Assembly: GCF_000559025.1 (NCBI RefSeq)
Contig: NZ_JAAN01000033.1
Coordinates: 62,001 to 126,000, forward strand
DNA: 64,000 nt
Source of the DNA: Luteimonas huabeiensis HB2
GTDB lineage: Bacteria > Pseudomonadota > Gammaproteobacteria > Xanthomonadales > Xanthomonadaceae
Direction of reading: 5' to 3'
Part shown: positions 7,520 to 18,100 of the stretch, one piece after another
Numbering within the stretch: the stretch's first letter is position 1
Layout: each line of letters opens with the position of its first letter
The notes under the pieces: model-generated
The model's input: only the letters and a program-made list of their open reading frames with translations
The model's database searches: none
Told to the model about the DNA's origin: nothing
Program-made: the position numbers and the translations under genes

Positions 7520-8917
7520 ATGACCGAGCAGTTCCACGATCCCGCCATTCTAGCCGAGGCCGACGCCTGGCGTTCCCGCGACCTGGCCGTGCTCTGGCAC
7601 CCGTGCACGCAGATGCGCGAGCACCCGGACACCCTGCCCCTGCTGCAGGTGGCGCGCGGCGACGGCGCCTGGCTGGTGGGGCCGGACGGCCGCCGCACCC
7701 TGGACGCGGTCTCCAGCTGGTGGGTGAACCTGTTCGGCCACGCCGAGCCGCGCATCGCCGAGGCCATCGCCCGCCAGGCGCGCACGCTGGAGCAGGTGAT
7801 CCTGGCCGGCTGCTCGCACCTGCCGGCGGTGGAGCTGGCCGAGCGGCTGCTGGCGCTGGCGCCGCGCCAGCCCGGGCGCGCGCCGCTGGCGCGGGTGTTC
7901 TACGCCGACAACGGCTCGGCGGGGGTCGAGGCGGCGCTGAAGATGGCGTTCCAGTGGTACGCCAATCGCGGCGACGAGCCCAGGCGCACCAAGTTCGTGG
8001 CGCTGGAGAACGGCTACCACGGCGAGACCCTGGGCGCGCTGGCGGTCGGCGACATCCCGCTGTATCGCCGCGTCTACGCGCCGCTGCTGGCCGAGGCGCT
8101 GTTCGCGCCCTCGCCCGACGCCTACCTGGCCCGCGACGGACAGAGCGCCGCCGGCCACGCCGAGGACGCCGCCGACGCGCTTGCGCGCCTGCTCGACGAG
8201 CACGCCGGCGAGGTCTGCGCGCTGGTGCTGGAGCCGCGCGTGCAGTGCGCCGGCGGCATGCGCATGCACGATCCGGTCTACCTCAAGCGCGCGCGCGAGC
8301 TGTGCGACGTGCACGGCGTGTTCCTGATCGCCGACGAGATCGCGGTCGGCTTCGGCCGCACCGGCACCATGTTCGCCTGCGAGCAGGCCGGGATACAGCC
8401 GGACCTGCTGTGCCTGTCGAAGGGCCTGACCGGCGGCTTCCTGCCGCTGTCGGCGGTGCTGGCCACGCAGGCGCTCTACGACGGCTTCCTCGACGACTCC
8501 CGCGAGCGCGCGTTCCTGCACTCGCACAGCTACACCGGCAACCCGCTGGCCTGCGCGGCGGCGCTGGCCACGCTCGACATCTTCGAGGCCGACGACGTCA
8601 TCGCGCGCAACCGCGCCACCGCCGCGCGCATGGCCGAACTGGCCGCGCCGCTGCGCGCGCACCCGCACGTGGCCGACGTCCGCCAGGCCGGCATGATCGT
8701 GGCCTTCGAGCTGGCCGAGGGCGGCCGCCGCGGCGCGCCGTTCGACCCGGCCCGCCGCACCGGCCTGCGCGCCTACCGCCATGCGCTCGCGCGCGGCGTG
8801 CTGCTGCGGCCGCTGGGCGACGTGCTGTACTGGATGCCGCCCTACTGCATCGACGAGGCCCAGCTCGCGCTGCTGGCCGACGTCACCCGCACCGCCATCG
8901 ACGCGGCGACCGCATGA
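7520..8917 (+). CDS. bioA: Adenosylmethionine-8-amino-7-oxononanoate aminotransferase BioA
   Basis: 465 aa class-III PLP aminotransferase that makes 7,8-diaminopelargonate in biotin synthesis. Family marks are HPCTQM near residue 29, SSWWVNLFGHAEPRI, ADNGSAGVEAALKMAFQWY, GYHGETLGALAVGD, the Asp of ADEIAVGFGRTG and the PLP-binding Lys in CLSKGLTGG (~residue 302). No Shine-Dalgarno is evident; a -10 box lies 6 nt before ATG. The next gene, rsmE, starts 23 bp later. Confidence 0.96.
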   Translation: MTEQFHDPAILAEADAWRSRDLAVLWHPCTQMREHPDTLPLLQVARGDGAWLVGPDGRRTLDAVSSWWVNLFGHAEPRIAEAIARQARTLEQVILAGCSHLPAVELAERLLALAPRQPGRAPLARVFYADNGSAGVEAALKMAFQWYANRGDEPRRTKFVALENGYHGETLGALAVGDIPLYRRVYAPLLAEALFAPSPDAYLARDGQSAAGHAEDAADALARLLDEHAGEVCALVLEPRVQCAGGMRMHDPVYLKRARELCDVHGVFLIADEIAVGFGRTGTMFACEQAGIQPDLLCLSKGLTGGFLPLSAVLATQALYDGFLDDSRERAFLHSHSYTGNPLACAAALATLDIFEADDVIARNRATAARMAELAAPLRAHPHVADVRQAGMIVAFELAEGGRRGAPFDPARRTGLRAYRHALARGVLLRPLGDVLYWMPPYCIDEAQLALLADVTRTAIDAATA

Positions 8918-8939
8918 ACCCGCGGCCGGAGCCCGCCCC

Positions 8940-9680
8940 GTGCGCCTGACCCGTGCCCACGTCGATCTGGACCTCGCGCCGGGCGCGCGCGTCGCCCTGC
9001 CGGAGGCGGCCGCGGCGCACCTGCTGCGGGTGCTGCGGCTGCGCGAGGGCGACGCCTGCGTGCTGTTCAACGGCGACGGGCACGACTACGACGCCCGCCT
9101 CGTCGCCGCCGGCAAGCGCGGCGGCGAAGCCGAGATCCTGGCCCGGCGCGCCGTGGACAACGAATCGCCGCTGTGCATCGTGCTGCTGCAGGGCATCGCG
9201 CGCGGCGAGAAGATGGACTGGATCCTGCAGAAGGCCACCGAACTGGGCGTGGCCGCGGTGGCGCCGGTGCACAGCGAGCGCAGCGAGGTGAAGCTCGACG
9301 GCGCCCGCGCCGACAAGCGGCTCGCGCACTGGAACAGCGTGGTGGTCGCCGCCTGCGAGCAGAGCGGCCGCGCGCGGCTGCCGGCGGTCGCGGCGCCGCG
9401 CCCGCTGCACGAGGCGGCCGCGGCGCCGCCCGGTGGCGGCGGACTGCGGCTGCTGCTCGACCCCGGCGCCGAACGCACCCTCGCCACGCTGGAAGCGCCG
9501 CAGGACGGCCGCCTGGTGCTGGCGGTCGGCCCCGAGGGCGGCTGGTCGCCGCGCGACCGGCAGACGCTGGCGGCCTGCGGCTTCGAGGGCATCCGCCTGG
9601 GACCGCGCGTGCTGCGCACCGAGACCGCCGGCCTGGCCGCGATCGCCGCGCTGCAGGCGCATTTCGGCGATCTGGTCTAG
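8940..9680 (+). CDS. rsmE: 16S rRNA (uracil(1498)-N(3))-methyltransferase RsmE
   Basis: SPOUT-fold methyltransferase of 246 aa (E. coli 243 aa). It begins VRLTRAHVDLDL at a GTG with GGAG about 9 bases upstream. The N-terminal PUA-like domain contains HLLRVLRLREGD; the catalytic part has QGIARGEKMDWILQKATELG. The C-terminal trefoil-knot SAM-binding motifs VGPEGGWSPRD and LGPRVLRTETAG are intact. The frame is open further upstream inside bioA, but the family N-terminus begins at this GTG. Confidence 0.96.
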   Translation: MRLTRAHVDLDLAPGARVALPEAAAAHLLRVLRLREGDACVLFNGDGHDYDARLVAAGKRGGEAEILARRAVDNESPLCIVLLQGIARGEKMDWILQKATELGVAAVAPVHSERSEVKLDGARADKRLAHWNSVVVAACEQSGRARLPAVAAPRPLHEAAAAPPGGGGLRLLLDPGAERTLATLEAPQDGRLVLAVGPEGGWSPRDRQTLAACGFEGIRLGPRVLRTETAGLAAIAALQAHFGDLV

Positions 9681-9777
9681 GCGCGCTGTCCGCTCCGCCG
9701 GCGAACCGTTCGCTTCAAGCGTTTCTGCCGCGCAGGCGCCGAGCGCGTATCGACATTCGACTTGCAGCGCCGAAGCC

Positions 9778-10027
9778 GTCCCCGCTCCCGCAAGCGGGTG
9801 AATTGCCGTCCCTTCTCCCGCAAGCGGGGGCATGTCGTTCCTTCTCCCGCCGCCGGATGAGGGCCGCTTTGCACGCCTGCGGCGCGCCCCCATCCGCCTT
9901 CGGCACCTTCCCCCGCTTGCGGGGGAAGGGAAAGAAAACATGGCCCCGCTTGCGGGGGAAGGAAAAAACCGCGTGCCCCCCGCTTGCGGGGGAAGGAAAA
10001 GCAGCATGGTCCCCGCATGCGGAGGAC
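9778..10027. repeat. Composite palindromic repeat, copy A
   Basis: About 250 bp made of left-hand units CTTCTCCCGCAAGCGGG (two clear plus a degenerate one), a central block GCCGGATGAGGGC...GCGCGCCCCCATCCGCC, and four right-hand units of the CCCCGCTTGCGGGGGAAGG type, each able to fold into a hairpin. A closely similar copy in the same orientation lies at 48522-48780. Both lie between convergent genes; here they are rsmE (plus) and the cheW-like gene (minus). The gap holds no credible gene. Confidence 0.92.
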
Positions 10028-10063
10028 AGGGGGGCCTTTCGCGCGCCGAGCCTCGGATCCAGC

Positions 10064-10537
10064 CTAGCGCAGCGCCTCGTCCACGCGCGCGGCGACGGCG
10101 TCCAGATCGGGCACCAGCGCGGCGTCGTCGCGGATGCGCACGCGCGCGCTCACCGCCGGCGGCAACGCCCCGTCGCCGTCGTCGGCCTCCAGCGTCCGCG
10201 CCGAGACGTTGACCAGCCTCGGGAAGCCCTGGGTCAGCAACGCGATGTAGGGCAGGCGGTCGCCGGCGCGCAGGTTCTTCATCACCGCGACCTTGCTGCC
10301 CAGCCCGCCGCGCTCGTCGGCGGCAAGCCCGGCCATGCGCGCGAACGCGACCAGGGGCAGCGACCAGCCGCGCCAGGCGATGCGCCCGAGCAGCCAGTCC
10401 GGGGCGCCGTCCACGGGCTCGGGATCGGCGTAGGACAGCACCTCGGAGATGGTGGCGTTGGGCAGCAGCAGCCGCGCCTGGGCGATCTGGATCAGCACGC
10501 CGCGGATCTCGGCGGGCGCAGCGGGCGCATCATTCAT
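10064..10537 (-). CDS. CheW-like scaffold protein of the Pil-Chp operon (ChpC-type)
   Basis: 157 aa, beginning [20 protein letters not shown], with a CheW-like fold visible as LLPNATISEVL, WLLGRIAWRGWSLPLVAFARMAG and the closing VRIRDDAALVPDLDA. CheW proteins couple MCP receptors to the CheA kinase. It is last in the pilG-H-I-J-chpA operon, with its start overlapping the preceding CheB-like gene by 8 bp. The position matches chpC of Pseudomonas, but the divergence is high, so I do not assign the symbol. Confidence 0.82.
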   Translation of the reverse strand: MNDAPAAPAEIRGVLIQIAQARLLLPNATISEVLSYADPEPVDGAPDWLLGRIAWRGWSLPLVAFARMAGLAADERGGLGSKVAVMKNLRAGDRLPYIALLTQGFPRLVNVSARTLEADDGDGALPPAVSARVRIRDDAALVPDLDAVAARVDEALR

Positions 10538-12125
10538 CGGCAGCAGCCTCGAGTTCGATCTCGGTCGCGTCGGCGCCGGGCGTCCAGCGCCGCACCAGCA
10601 GCGCCGCGATGTCGGCCGGCGCCGCGGCGATGCCGCCGCGCTCGACCAGCGCGGCGGGCGCCGCCGCGTCGTAGCAGCCGTCCGGGGACTGGGCGACGAG
10701 CAGCGCGCCCGCCCAGTCCGCGCCGGCGGCCGCCTCCACCAGCCCCGCATCGGCGCCGCTGAGGAAGACCACCGCGCTGTCGGCGGCCGGCAGCGCCCTG
10801 GGCAGGCGGGTCTCGGCGCCCGCTTCGGCGACGAAGCGCAACTGCGCGCGCTCCTGCTCCAGGCCGAGCTCGGGCGGCAGGAAGTAGACCGTGCCGCGCT
10901 CGGCGACGGCGCCGGGTTCGGCCAGGCAGACCGGCAACGTGGTCGCGCGCGCCATCTGCGCCACCAGACGGTCGTAGCGGCCGCCGCCCAGGCGCAGGCG
11001 CACCAGCAGCGGGCGGCCGAAGTCGTCGGGCATCGCCGCCAGCAGGCGCCGCACCGGATCCGGCCCGCCCAGGCCGGCCTCGATCAGCACCGCGCCCTGC
11101 AGCGCGCCGAAGCCGTAGCTGTCCACGTCGGCCAGCGAGAGCGCACCGATGCGGCGCTCGAGATCGGCCAGCCGCGCGTCGGCGGCCGCCGGCGCGGTGC
11201 CCAGCGGCCCGGCGTCGGGTCCGGCCAGGGTCAGGCCGGCGATACCGGGCGCGTGCGGCGCATCGGCGGCCGCGGCTTCGTCGGCATCGCCGTGGCCTGC
11301 GCGAACGCCGGTCGGCGCCGCCGGGTCGTCCCCATCCCAGCGTGCCTCCACCGGGTCCAGGAACTCGCGGGCGTCTTCCGGCAGCCGCAGGCCATCGTCC
11401 CCGGCCGCATGCACCAGGTCATCGAACGAGGCGCCGGCCTGCAGCAGTTCGGCCAGGCCGCCGTCGGCACCGGCCGCCGCATCGCCGTCGCTCGAGTCCG
11501 GCAACGCCACGTCGTCCAGGCGCACGCCGCCCGGCGCGATCTCGTCGAGCGGCCAGGCCGCGGCGGCGCCCTCGGCGTCCAGCGCGAGCGCCTCGACCGC
11601 GAGACCTTCGGCGGCAGCGTCCACGATTTCGAGATCGTCGGGCGCGGGGAGCTCGGGGATCGGCGCCTCCACGACGTCGCCGGTGCCGACGCGCGCCGGC
11701 CCCGGCGCCGGCTCGCTCCCGGGTTCCGCCTGGGCCGGCGCCGCGGCGGCGGGCGCGGCGGCGGCGGTCGCCCGGCCGGGCGGCAGCACGTCGTGGTGCC
11801 GATGCAGCTTGGCCGCCAGATGCCGGATCCAGCGCTGCGCGTCCCAGCCGGTGCGCTGCACGGCCAGCTCGGCCTCGTCGAAGATCACGGTGACGTCGGG
11901 CCGCGCCAGCAGCGGCTCGAAGGCGTCCAGCGCCTCCTCCAGCGCGGGTTCCAGCGCGACCAGCACCGCCTGCGGCGACAGCGCCGCGACCGCCTCGGCC
12001 GTGGTCGCGGTCGGATCGAAGGCGCCCAGCAGCTCCGCGCCGGCGCCGCGCACGGCGTCCTGCAGCTTCGCGCTGGCCTCGCCCGGCCGCGCCAGCACCA
12101 CCGCCCGCGCCCGCGCCTCACTCAC
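10530..12125 (-). CDS. Degenerate CheB-like (methylesterase-fold) protein of the Pil-Chp cluster
   Basis: 531 aa from a GTG overlapping the chpA stop by 8 bp. An N-terminal receiver-like segment (AVVLARPGE, with [15 protein letters not shown]) leads into an Ala/Pro-rich linker with acidic stretches. The C-terminal part aligns by eye with the CheB methylesterase domain: [16 protein letters not shown] (~340) where CheB has [16 protein letters not shown] where CheB has the catalytic His, [10 protein letters not shown] for GTVYIAPGG, and [10 protein letters not shown] where CheB has LTGMGxDG. The Ser, His and Asp of the triad all appear lost, so it is probably a non-catalytic regulator or scaffold. 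The upstream ATG at 12158 is less likely. Confidence 0.75.
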   Translation of the reverse strand: MSEARARAVVLARPGEASAKLQDAVRGAGAELLGAFDPTATTAEAVAALSPQAVLVALEPALEEALDAFEPLLARPDVTVIFDEAELAVQRTGWDAQRWIRHLAAKLHRHHDVLPPGRATAAAAPAAAAPAQAEPGSEPAPGPARVGTGDVVEAPIPELPAPDDLEIVDAAAEGLAVEALALDAEGAAAAWPLDEIAPGGVRLDDVALPDSSDGDAAAGADGGLAELLQAGASFDDLVHAAGDDGLRLPEDAREFLDPVEARWDGDDPAAPTGVRAGHGDADEAAAADAPHAPGIAGLTLAGPDAGPLGTAPAAADARLADLERRIGALSLADVDSYGFGALQGAVLIEAGLGGPDPVRRLLAAMPDDFGRPLLVRLRLGGGRYDRLVAQMARATTLPVCLAEPGAVAERGTVYFLPPELGLEQERAQLRFVAEAGAETRLPRALPAADSAVVFLSGADAGLVEAAAGADWAGALLVAQSPDGCYDAAAPAALVERGGIAAAPADIAALLVRRWTPGADATEIELEAAADE

Positions 12126-15100
12126 CGCCGCGCTCCCGGCCCAGCATCTCGTGGACATGGCGCATCAGCTCGCCCTCCTGGTACGGCTTGCCCAGGTAGC
12201 GCGCCACGCCCAGGTCGAAGGCGCGCTGGCGGTGCTTCTCGCCGGTGCGCGAGGTGATCATCACGATCGGCACGCCGCGCAGGCGCGGATCGGACTTCAT
12301 GTGCGCGGCCAGCTCGTAGCCGTCCATGCGCGGCATCTCGATGTCCAGCAGCATCAGGTCGGGCACGCGCTCCTCCAGCCGCTCCAGCGCGTCCACGCCG
12401 TCCTTCGCGGCGACCACTTCCAGGTTGTGGCGCTCGAGCACGCGGCCGGTGACCTTGCGCATGGTGATCGAGTCGTCCACCACCATCACCAGCGGTACCT
12501 GCCTGCGCTCCGCGGCGGGCGCCCGCGCCTGCTCGCGCTCCAGCGCCGCCTTCGCGGCGTGGCGGCGCACCAGCGGCGCGACGTCCAGGATCACCCGCAC
12601 GCTGCCGTCGCCCATGATGGTCGCGCCGAAGATGCCCGGGATCGAAGCCACCTGCGGCCCCACCGGCTTCACCACGATCTCGCGGTTGCCCACGATCTGG
12701 TCCACCGCCACCGCGGCGCGCAGGTCGCCGGCGCCGACCAGCAGCAGCGGCACCTGCAACTGGCCGTCGGCGCGCGCCGGCGGCTGGCCGACCAGCTGGC
12801 CGAGGTCGTACAGCGCGTAGTCCTCGCCGCCGTAGCGGTAGGCGGCGTCCGCCGCGGCCATGTCCTCGCGGGCGATGCGGCCGACGCCGCGCACCGACGC
12901 GATCGGCACCGCGAAGCTGGTCTCGCCGATGCGCACGAACACCGCCTGGGTGACCGCGAGCGTCTGCGGCAGGCGCAGGGTGAAGGTGGTGCCGGCGCCG
13001 ACGCGGGTGTCGATGTCCAGGCTGCCGCCCAGCTGGCGCACCTCGCTGACCACCACGTCCATGCCCACGCCGCGCCCGGCCAGTCGGCTGACCTCGTCGA
13101 CGGTGGAGAAGCCCGGCTCGAAGATCAGCGCGTCCAGCGCGCCATCGGCCAGTGCGGCCCCGGGCCGCAGCAGCCCGCGCGCCTCGGCGCGCCTGCGGAT
13201 CGCGTCGCGGTCCAGGCCGCGGCCGTCGTCGCCGACCTCCAGCACCACCTCGGAGCCTTCGCGGCGCACCGCCACGCGCACCGTGCCTTCCTCCGGCTTG
13301 CCCGCATGGCGCCGCTGCTCGGGCGACTCCAGGCCGTGCGCCACGGCGTTGCGCAGCATGTGCTCGAGCGGCGCGGTGATGCGCGCGAGCACGTTGCGGT
13401 CGAGTTCGCCGTGGGCGCCGTCGAGCTTCAGCGCGACCTGCTTGCCGGTTTCCGCCGCCGCCTGCCGCACCACCCGCCGCAGGCGCGGGACCAGGGTATC
13501 GAAGGGCACCATGCGCGTGCGCATGAGGCCCTCCTGCAATTCCGAGCTGACCCGCGACTGCTGCAAGAGCAGGGTCTCGTACTGCCGGGTCAGGTCGTCC
13601 AGCGTGCCCTGCAGGCTGGCGAGGTCGTTGGCGGATTCGGCCAGCGCGCGCGAGAGCTGCTGCAGGGTGGAGAAGCGATCCAGCTCCAGCGGGTCGAAGG
13701 CGGCGTCGGCGCTGTCGCCCTCGCGCTGGTAGCGGGCGATGATCTGCGCCTCGGTCTCGATGTCGAGGCGGCGCAGCTGGTCGCGCAGACGCGCATTGGT
13801 CTGCTCCATCTCGCCCATCGCGCCGCGGAACGCACCCAGCTGCTGCTCCAGGCGCGCGCGATAGATGGCGACCTCACCGGCATAGTTGACCAGCCGGTCG
13901 AGCAGGTCGGCGCGGATGCGCACCTGCTCCTGCGGCGCGGGCACGTGCGGGTCGTCGTCGAGACCCGGGCCGTGGCCGTCGCCGATCGGCGCGGACAGCG
14001 GCGCCAGCGGCGCCGGCGTCGCGCGCGTCTCGGCCACGACCTCCGGCCCCGCCGCGTCGGCCGCATGCCGCCCGCGGGCGCGCGCGTCGAACGCGGCGAC
14101 CAGGCGCTCGGGCACCGAGACCGCACGCCGATCGCCGACGCGGGTGACCATCGCATGCAGGCGATCGAAGCCGCGCTCCAGCAGCGGGATGCCATCGCTG
14201 CCGAGTTCGCAGCGTTGTTCGACCACCGCTTCCAGCAGCGTCTCCATCGCATGGCCGAGCTCGCCGATGGCCATGATGCCGGCCATCCGCGCACCGCCCT
14301 TGATGGTATGCAGGTCGCGCTGCAGGCCGATCAGCGGCTCGCGCTCGCCCGGCGCATCGCGCAGCTGCGCGAGCAGGCGGTCGGCGTGGTCCAGCAGGTC
14401 CACGCTTTCCTCGACGAAGATGTCGAGCAGTTCCGCATCCAGCGCTTCCATGTCGAGCGGCCGCTCGGGATCGGACTCGTCGCCGGTCGCGGGGACGGGC
14501 GTGGACTGCGCCGCATCGGCGGCGCTGCCGGCGGGCTCCGTGGCGGCGGGCTCGGGCGTTGCGGACGCTTCCCGGGCCTCGGATGCTTCGGCGTCCTGCG
14601 CGCCTTCGCCTGCGTCGGCAGCGGCTTCGGCCGCTGGCGTGGCTTCGGCGCGCGCGTCGGGCAGGGTCGGGGTCGGGGTCGGCACCGGTCCGGGCCCGGC
14701 GTCCGCCGCGGTCCCGACCGGGCCTTCGGCATCGGCCTCCGGGGCGGCCAGCTCCGCGTCCTGCGGGCGCTCGGCCTCGGCCTGCGCCTCGGCGGGACGT
14801 TCGGCCTCGGCGCGCTCGGCCGCCACGCGCTCCGCCTCGGCCCGCTCCGTCTCGCGTGCGGCCGCGCGCCGCGCGTCCTCCGCACGGGCGAGTTCCAGCC
14901 GTTCCGCTTCGAAGCGCTCGGACGCTAGGCGCTCGGCTTCCAGCAGTTCGGTCTCCACGTAATCGGTGAGTTCGCGGTCGGCCTGCGCCTCCTTCGCCCG
15001 GCGCTCGGCCTCCGCCGCCCGTTCCGCCGCCACGCGCTCCGCTTCCAGGCGCTCGGCCTCCGCGCGCTCGGCCGCGAGCCGCTCGGCTTCCGCGCGCTCG

Positions 15101-18100
15101 GCCGCCAGGCGTTCCGCTTCCAGGCGCTCCGCCTCGAAGCGCTCGGCCTCGAGGCGTTCGGTGGCGAGCAGTTCGGCCTCCAGGCGCGCGGCTTCGGCTC
15201 GCTCGGCCTCCATCCGCTCCGCTTCCAGGCGCTCCGCCTCGGCGCGCTCGGCGGCGCGCCGTTCGGCGTCCGCCCGCTCCGCCGCCAGGCGCTCCGCTTC
15301 CAGTCGCTCGGCCTCCGCGCGCTCGGCCGCGCGCCGTTCGGCTTCCAGGCGCGCGGCTTCGAAGCGTTCCGCGTCGCGTCGCTCGACGTCCAGCAGCTCC
15401 GTCTCGAGCTGACGCAGCGCCGCCTCGGCCTCGGCGTCCGCGTCGTCCGCAAGGTCGCCATAGGCGGACAGGTCGAGCGCGCTCAGTTCGCCGTCCAGGG
15501 GCTCGATGCCCGCCGGCGCGGGCAGGTCGCCGAAGCCCGCGTCGTCGAACTCGGGGTGCGCCCGCGCCGGCTCCGGCAGGCCGTCGCGCAGCGCGGCCAA
15601 TCGCGCGGCCAGGGCGTCGCAGCGCGGCACGTAGCTGCGCGCGTCGTGCAGGCCGGCCAGAGTCGCGCGGACCAGCCCGGCCAGCGCGACGATCGCCTCG
15701 ACCCCGTCGGCGCTGGCTGCCGCTTCGGCGGCCAGCAACCGGCGCACGTAGGCCTCGGCGGGTCCGAGCGCGGCGTTCACCACCGGCACCTCGGCCATGG
15801 CGAACGCGCCGTTCATCGTGTGCACCGCGCGCAACAGCGCGTTGTCGGCCCCGGTGGGCGCCTCGGCCGCGCGTGCGGCCCAGGCATCGAGCGTGGCCAG
15901 GTGGCCGGTCACCTCGGCGTCGAGGATCTCCAGCAGCAGCGCGTCCACCGCGGCCGGCACGCGGTCGGCGGGCGCGATGCCGGCCTCCGGCGCAGCGTCG
16001 GACGCAGGCGCCGGTGCGGCGATGGTCTGCACCGCGACGTCGGCCGGTGCGGCCTGCGGCACGGTGTCGGTCTGCGCCTCCGCGACGGGCACCGCGGCGG
16101 GCGCTGCGCTCGGCATCGACTCGTCGCCGGCGGCGATGCGCTCGGCATCGGCCTGCAGGCCGGCCAGGACCGGCGGCACGGCGGCCTCGCCGCGCAAGGC
16201 ATCGCGCAGCGCGGGCAACAGCGCGAACGCCCGCTCGACGGTGGCCACCACCGCCGGGCTCGGCGCGCGGCTGCCTTCGAGCACCCGGTTGAGCAGGCTC
16301 TCGATCTTCCAGCTGAACTCGCCGAGCGCGTTGGCGCCGACCAGGCGGCCGCTGCCCTTGAGGGTGTGGAACACGCGGCGGATCGGCCGCAGCCGCTCCA
16401 GGTCGTCCGGGCGCTCGCGCCACGGCGGCAGCAGGCGGCCGAGGTTGTCGATCTCCTCGGAGAACTCCTCCAGGAAGACCTCGCGGATCTCGTCGTCGAT
16501 GTCGTCGCCGGCGGCCTCGAAGCCGCTGGCGATGCCGGTGGCGGCCGCCGTCGGCAACGCGGGCGGGGGCGGCGCGCCCGCCGCGGGCGGCGTGGCGGGC
16601 GGCGGCGCGGACGGCGCCTGCGGCGGCCCGAGCCGGGACAGCCCGCGGTCGATGACCGAGGCGACGGCCTCCAGGGTGTCCTCGTCCAGCGGCGAGGACG
16701 CGGCCGCCGCGGACGCGTCGGCGCCCGCTTCCGGCAACGGCCAGTAGCCCAGCGCTTCCAGGCTGTTGCGCGCGATGGCCAGGATCTCGCCGAAATCGGG
16801 ACGCCGCTCGCGCAGGGCCTCCAGCGCGTATTCCAGGCTGGCCAGCGCGTCGGCGAAGGTGTCGAGCTGGCGCCCGCTCGGTACCCGGCGGCGCGCCAGC
16901 AGCTCGGTCTCGACGTAGCGGCCGATGCCGGTCAGGTACCCGACCGGTTCGTCGAGTTCCAGCATCCGCAGCGCGCCGGCCACTTCCTGCAGCAGGCGCG
17001 GCACTTCGACCAGTTCGTCGTGCTCCCAGCCGGTCTCGACGAAGGCGACGAAGGCCTGGCGCGCGTCGGCGAAGTTGGCGATGGCCTCGCGCACGATCAC
17101 CTCGAGCGCCTTGCGCGACTCGCCGGCCAGCGGATCCTCGTCGCCGGCGCCGTCGGCGCCGCCCAGCCGCGCGACCTGGTCGTCGAGCGAGGCGTCCACG
17201 TACAGCAGCGATCCCGCGATGTCGAGCAAGGCATCCTCGTCGGCCGGCCGCTCGCCGGCGACGATGGCGGCCATCGCCTCGCGCTGCTGCTGCACCACGC
17301 TGCGCGACACGCCGAGCCCGAGCATGCCCAGGGTGTCGGCCACCTGCGACAGCGCCTCCAGCTGCGGCGCCAGCGCCGCGGCATCGCCGGCGCCGGTGCG
17401 CAGGTGCAGGTCCAGCGCGTCCTTGATCCGCAGCAGGTCCTCCTTGACCGCGCCGGCCACGGTATCGAGCAGCGCGCGGTTGCGCCCGCTCAGGCTGCCG
17501 CGGGCATGGTCGATCTCGGCCTCGCTGGCGGGCTGCGCGTGCAGCCCGAACACCTCGCGCAGCTCCTGCAGGGCCGGATGGTCGGCGGCGGCCGCGGAAA
17601 TGGCGTACAGCAGCTGACGCGTCGGCTCCAGCGCGGTGTCCGCGCCGGGGGTCCCGAAGCCGTCGTCCTGGAACTGGCGGCGGATCTCGCGGGCCACGCC
17701 GACGAAGCCGTGCCGCAGCGCCGGCGTGGCTTCGATGGCGCCGGCCTGCAACGCGTCGAGCACGCGCACGGCGACCCACAGCATGCGCCGCACCGCGTCC
17801 GCGGCGGTCAGCGGCAGCAGCGCTTCGATCGCGCGCGCGAGCGCCGCCGGATCGCCCGGCGCGCCGCCCTCGGGCCACGCGCTCATGCGCGCGGCGACGT
17901 CGGCGGCGCGGGCGCCGGCGATGTCCTTGCGCTCGGCCGCCGGGACCGCCGCGGCGGCGGGCAGGTCCGCGGGCAACGGCGCCTGCAGGTCGGGCGCGAA
18001 CAGCACGCTCTCATTGAGACCGGGCAGGCCGCGCGCGGCGCGCAGCTCGTTCAACAGCGGCAGCAGGACGATCGGGATGTCCTTGTGCCCGCCCTGCAGG

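Noticed and set aside
13874-17878. Very long ORFs antisense to or shifted within chpA (e.g. 13874-17878 minus, 11149-14928 plus, 15556-19632 plus)
   Set aside because: High GC keeps alternative frames open; these are Arg/Ala/Pro-rich with no family motifs, while the chpA frame has clear HPt, CheA and receiver domains.
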